7,299 nt of DNA from Ruminococcus sp. Lineage in GTDB: Bacteria; Bacillota; Clostridia; Oscillospirales; Ruminococcaceae. Of this stretch, positions 6,152-7,299 are shown in pieces. The stretch covers positions 1 through 7,299 of the forward strand of contig JAAVHK010000107.1 in NCBI GenBank assembly GCA_014799765.1, written 5' to 3'. Each line of letters starts with the position of its first letter. Position 1 is the stretch's first letter. Both the position numbers and the translations under genes were made by a program. The notes beneath the pieces were generated by a model that had not been told where the DNA came from, ran no database searches, and saw nothing but the letters and a program-made list of their open reading frames with translations.

Positions 6152-6964
6152 CTACTTCAAATCTTTTCGGGAGAATACGGACATTCCCGAAAGTACAAAA
6201 ATAATACATAATATAATATCGCCTGAAATCATGTATATGATATTTTCAGCGAATCTGTAACACAACTGGTATGCCTGTCCAGCCGGAAGAATTTCAAATA
6301 TCAACGTTAAAATCCGGCGTTCATTATCGTCGGGATAACGTGGATTTTTACCATATTCCATAGTTCCGCTATCGAACATATACGTATATTCCGGAACAAC
6401 AAGACAATTATGAATATCTATTGATACGTACATAATGATAATAGCTACAAGAAAACATAACGCAATACCGAGGGTCTTTTTTTGTACAGATGTTATAATC
6501 AGCGAAAAAAGCGTGACACATACAGAAATCTGTAGCAAACCGGTCAGATAGTAGCCGATGACTTCAATGTTACTTAATTCCTGAAATCCGCCCATAAAAA
6601 CCATACCGAATATCAGCGACGGTATAATATACGCTGTACATATCATTAAACCGGCGGAAATGCATACAAGAACCCGTGCAATATAAATATCACGTCTTTT
6701 GTGTCCGGAAATTATTTTGTTTCCTATCGTTCTTTCGCTGTACTCCTCACCCTGAAACATACCGCAGAAAACTCCGCATAATATTCCGGACAGCATAGGA
6801 AATCCGAAAGCTACATTTTCCGCACAGAAATCGCCTGCTTCTTTCTTGTCGATGTACATACTTATTGAACCCACTAATCCGAATATAAACATTACCGCAA
6901 TACATAACCAAAAGAGAGTATCTTTTTTCAGACGCATAAAATCTGAAGAAATCATATTGAACAT
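6152..6964 (-). CDS. ABC-2 type transporter permease
   Basis: This 270-residue integral membrane protein has about six hydrophobic segments (near residues 16-37, 52-70, 93-128, 138-161, 168-183 and 241-263). The EEYSERTIGNKIISGHKRRDIYIAR stretch (about residues 73-97) is the cytoplasmic signature of ABC-2 permeases of the antimicrobial peptide export/immunity or drug-export type. The ATPase should be encoded upstream, beyond the window. It is a paralogue of the partial permease before it: both share an NP-x-Y...R-x-I...ILP-x-x-Q-x-YQ block and end in RKDLK or RKKDLK. It starts 7 bases after that gene, with AGGTG 6 bases before the ATG. The substrate cannot be told from sequence. Coupling to the kinase gene suggests a self-regulated export or detoxification module. 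Confidence 0.85.
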   Translation of the reverse strand: MFNMISSDFMRLKKDTLFWLCIAVMFIFGLVGSISMYIDKKEAGDFCAENVAFGFPMLSGILCGVFCGMFQGEEYSERTIGNKIISGHKRRDIYIARVLVCISAGLMICTAYIIPSLIFGMVFMGGFQELSNIEVIGYYLTGLLQISVCVTLFSLIITSVQKKTLGIALCFLVAIIIMYVSIDIHNCLVVPEYTYMFDSGTMEYGKNPRYPDDNERRILTLIFEILPAGQAYQLCYRFAENIIYMISGDIILCIIFVLSGMSVFSRKDLK

Positions 6965-6971
6965 AATGCAC

Positions 6972-7299
6972 CTATTTCAAATCTTTCTTACGGAAAAATA
7001 CCACACCTGCTCCGCTGGAAAGAATCATTATCAACGCCGAATACATACCCATTTTACCGGCATTATCCGTATTTGCAATTGTAATCTGATAGAACTGATT
7101 TACAGGCAGTATATCATTAAGAGTTTCATATATTTTACGCTTCGTACCGGTCAGATAATTCGGGTTTTTAGTCTGTATGGGTTCGTAAATTACTTCACCG
7201 GTTTCGGATGTGATTTGTTCTAAATCCTCATAATATTCCGGAGATTCCAGCTTATTGGTAATCGTCATTGCGGAAACAAACAGAATCATCGTCGTCATA
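6972..7299 (-). CDS. ABC-2 type transporter permease, C-terminal part (5' truncated by window)
   Basis: Only the last 109 codons or so are visible; the reading frame is open to the window edge, so the ATG at 7296-7298 is probably internal. It begins with the end of a hydrophobic helix, followed by an extracytoplasmic loop of roughly 65 residues (about 15-80). The loop carries the block NPNYLTGTKRKIYETLNDIL followed by PVNQFYQ. A last membrane helix and the C terminus FFRKKDLK follow. The loop and tail align by eye with the next permease, so the two are paralogues that probably form a heterodimer with a shared ATPase. The stop codon region doubles as the ribosome binding site of the following gene. 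Confidence 0.8.
   Translation of the reverse strand, partial: MTTMILFVSAMTITNKLESPEYYEDLEQITSETGEVIYEPIQTKNPNYLTGTKRKIYETLNDILPVNQFYQITIANTDNAGKMGMYSALIMILSSGAGVVFFRKKDLK

Noticed and set aside
6846..7223. Plus-strand open frame opposite the permeases
   Set aside because: Antisense to two well-supported permease genes; no family resemblance.

Overview
The window looks like chromosome of a low-GC Gram-positive gut-type Firmicute, most likely a Ruminococcus-like member of the Oscillospiraceae. This is an inference from three things seen here: a Thr/Glu tandem-repeat linker on a secreted hydrolase, strong AGGAGG-type ribosome binding sites, and the gene families present. No 16S or other decisive marker lies in the window.

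Layout. (1) Positions 2-619 (+) hold the C-terminal part of an exported SleB-type cell-wall hydrolase, with a Thr-rich 27-bp tandem repeat, a Tyr/Asp-rich spacer and the catalytic domain, followed by an intrinsic terminator. (2) Positions 697-3803 (+) are a three-gene operon behind an extended -10 promoter: a membrane-anchored FHA protein, a RodA/FtsW (SEDS) glycan polymerase and a class B penicillin-binding protein. The genes overlap and each has its own strong Shine-Dalgarno. Together they look like a peptidoglycan synthase (polymerase plus transpeptidase) with a phosphothreonine-reading partner, comparable to the FHA-rodA-pbpA gene order of actinobacteria. (3) Positions 3819-4523 (+) hold a long-form ribosome hibernation factor (hpf) with a near-consensus promoter, phased TTTC(C)AT repeats, a leader hairpin and a strong terminator. 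(4) Positions 4538-5206 (+) encode a stand-alone LUD-domain protein whose ribosome binding site sits directly behind the hpf terminator. (5) Positions 5260-7299 (-) are the downstream end of a convergent operon: two related ABC-2 type permeases, the first cut by the window edge, and a short sensor histidine kinase. The two transcription directions meet at a bidirectional terminator at 5224-5257.

The window is densely coding; no gene-free stretch exceeds 300 bases. I see no tRNA, rRNA, insertion sequence, CRISPR array or prophage. The families are all known. The least ordinary points are the hpf control region, the FHA/SEDS/PBP operon, the LUD cysteine cluster with its insertion, and the paired permeases with matching 3' junctions. 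I do not see convincing evidence for a wholly new system.
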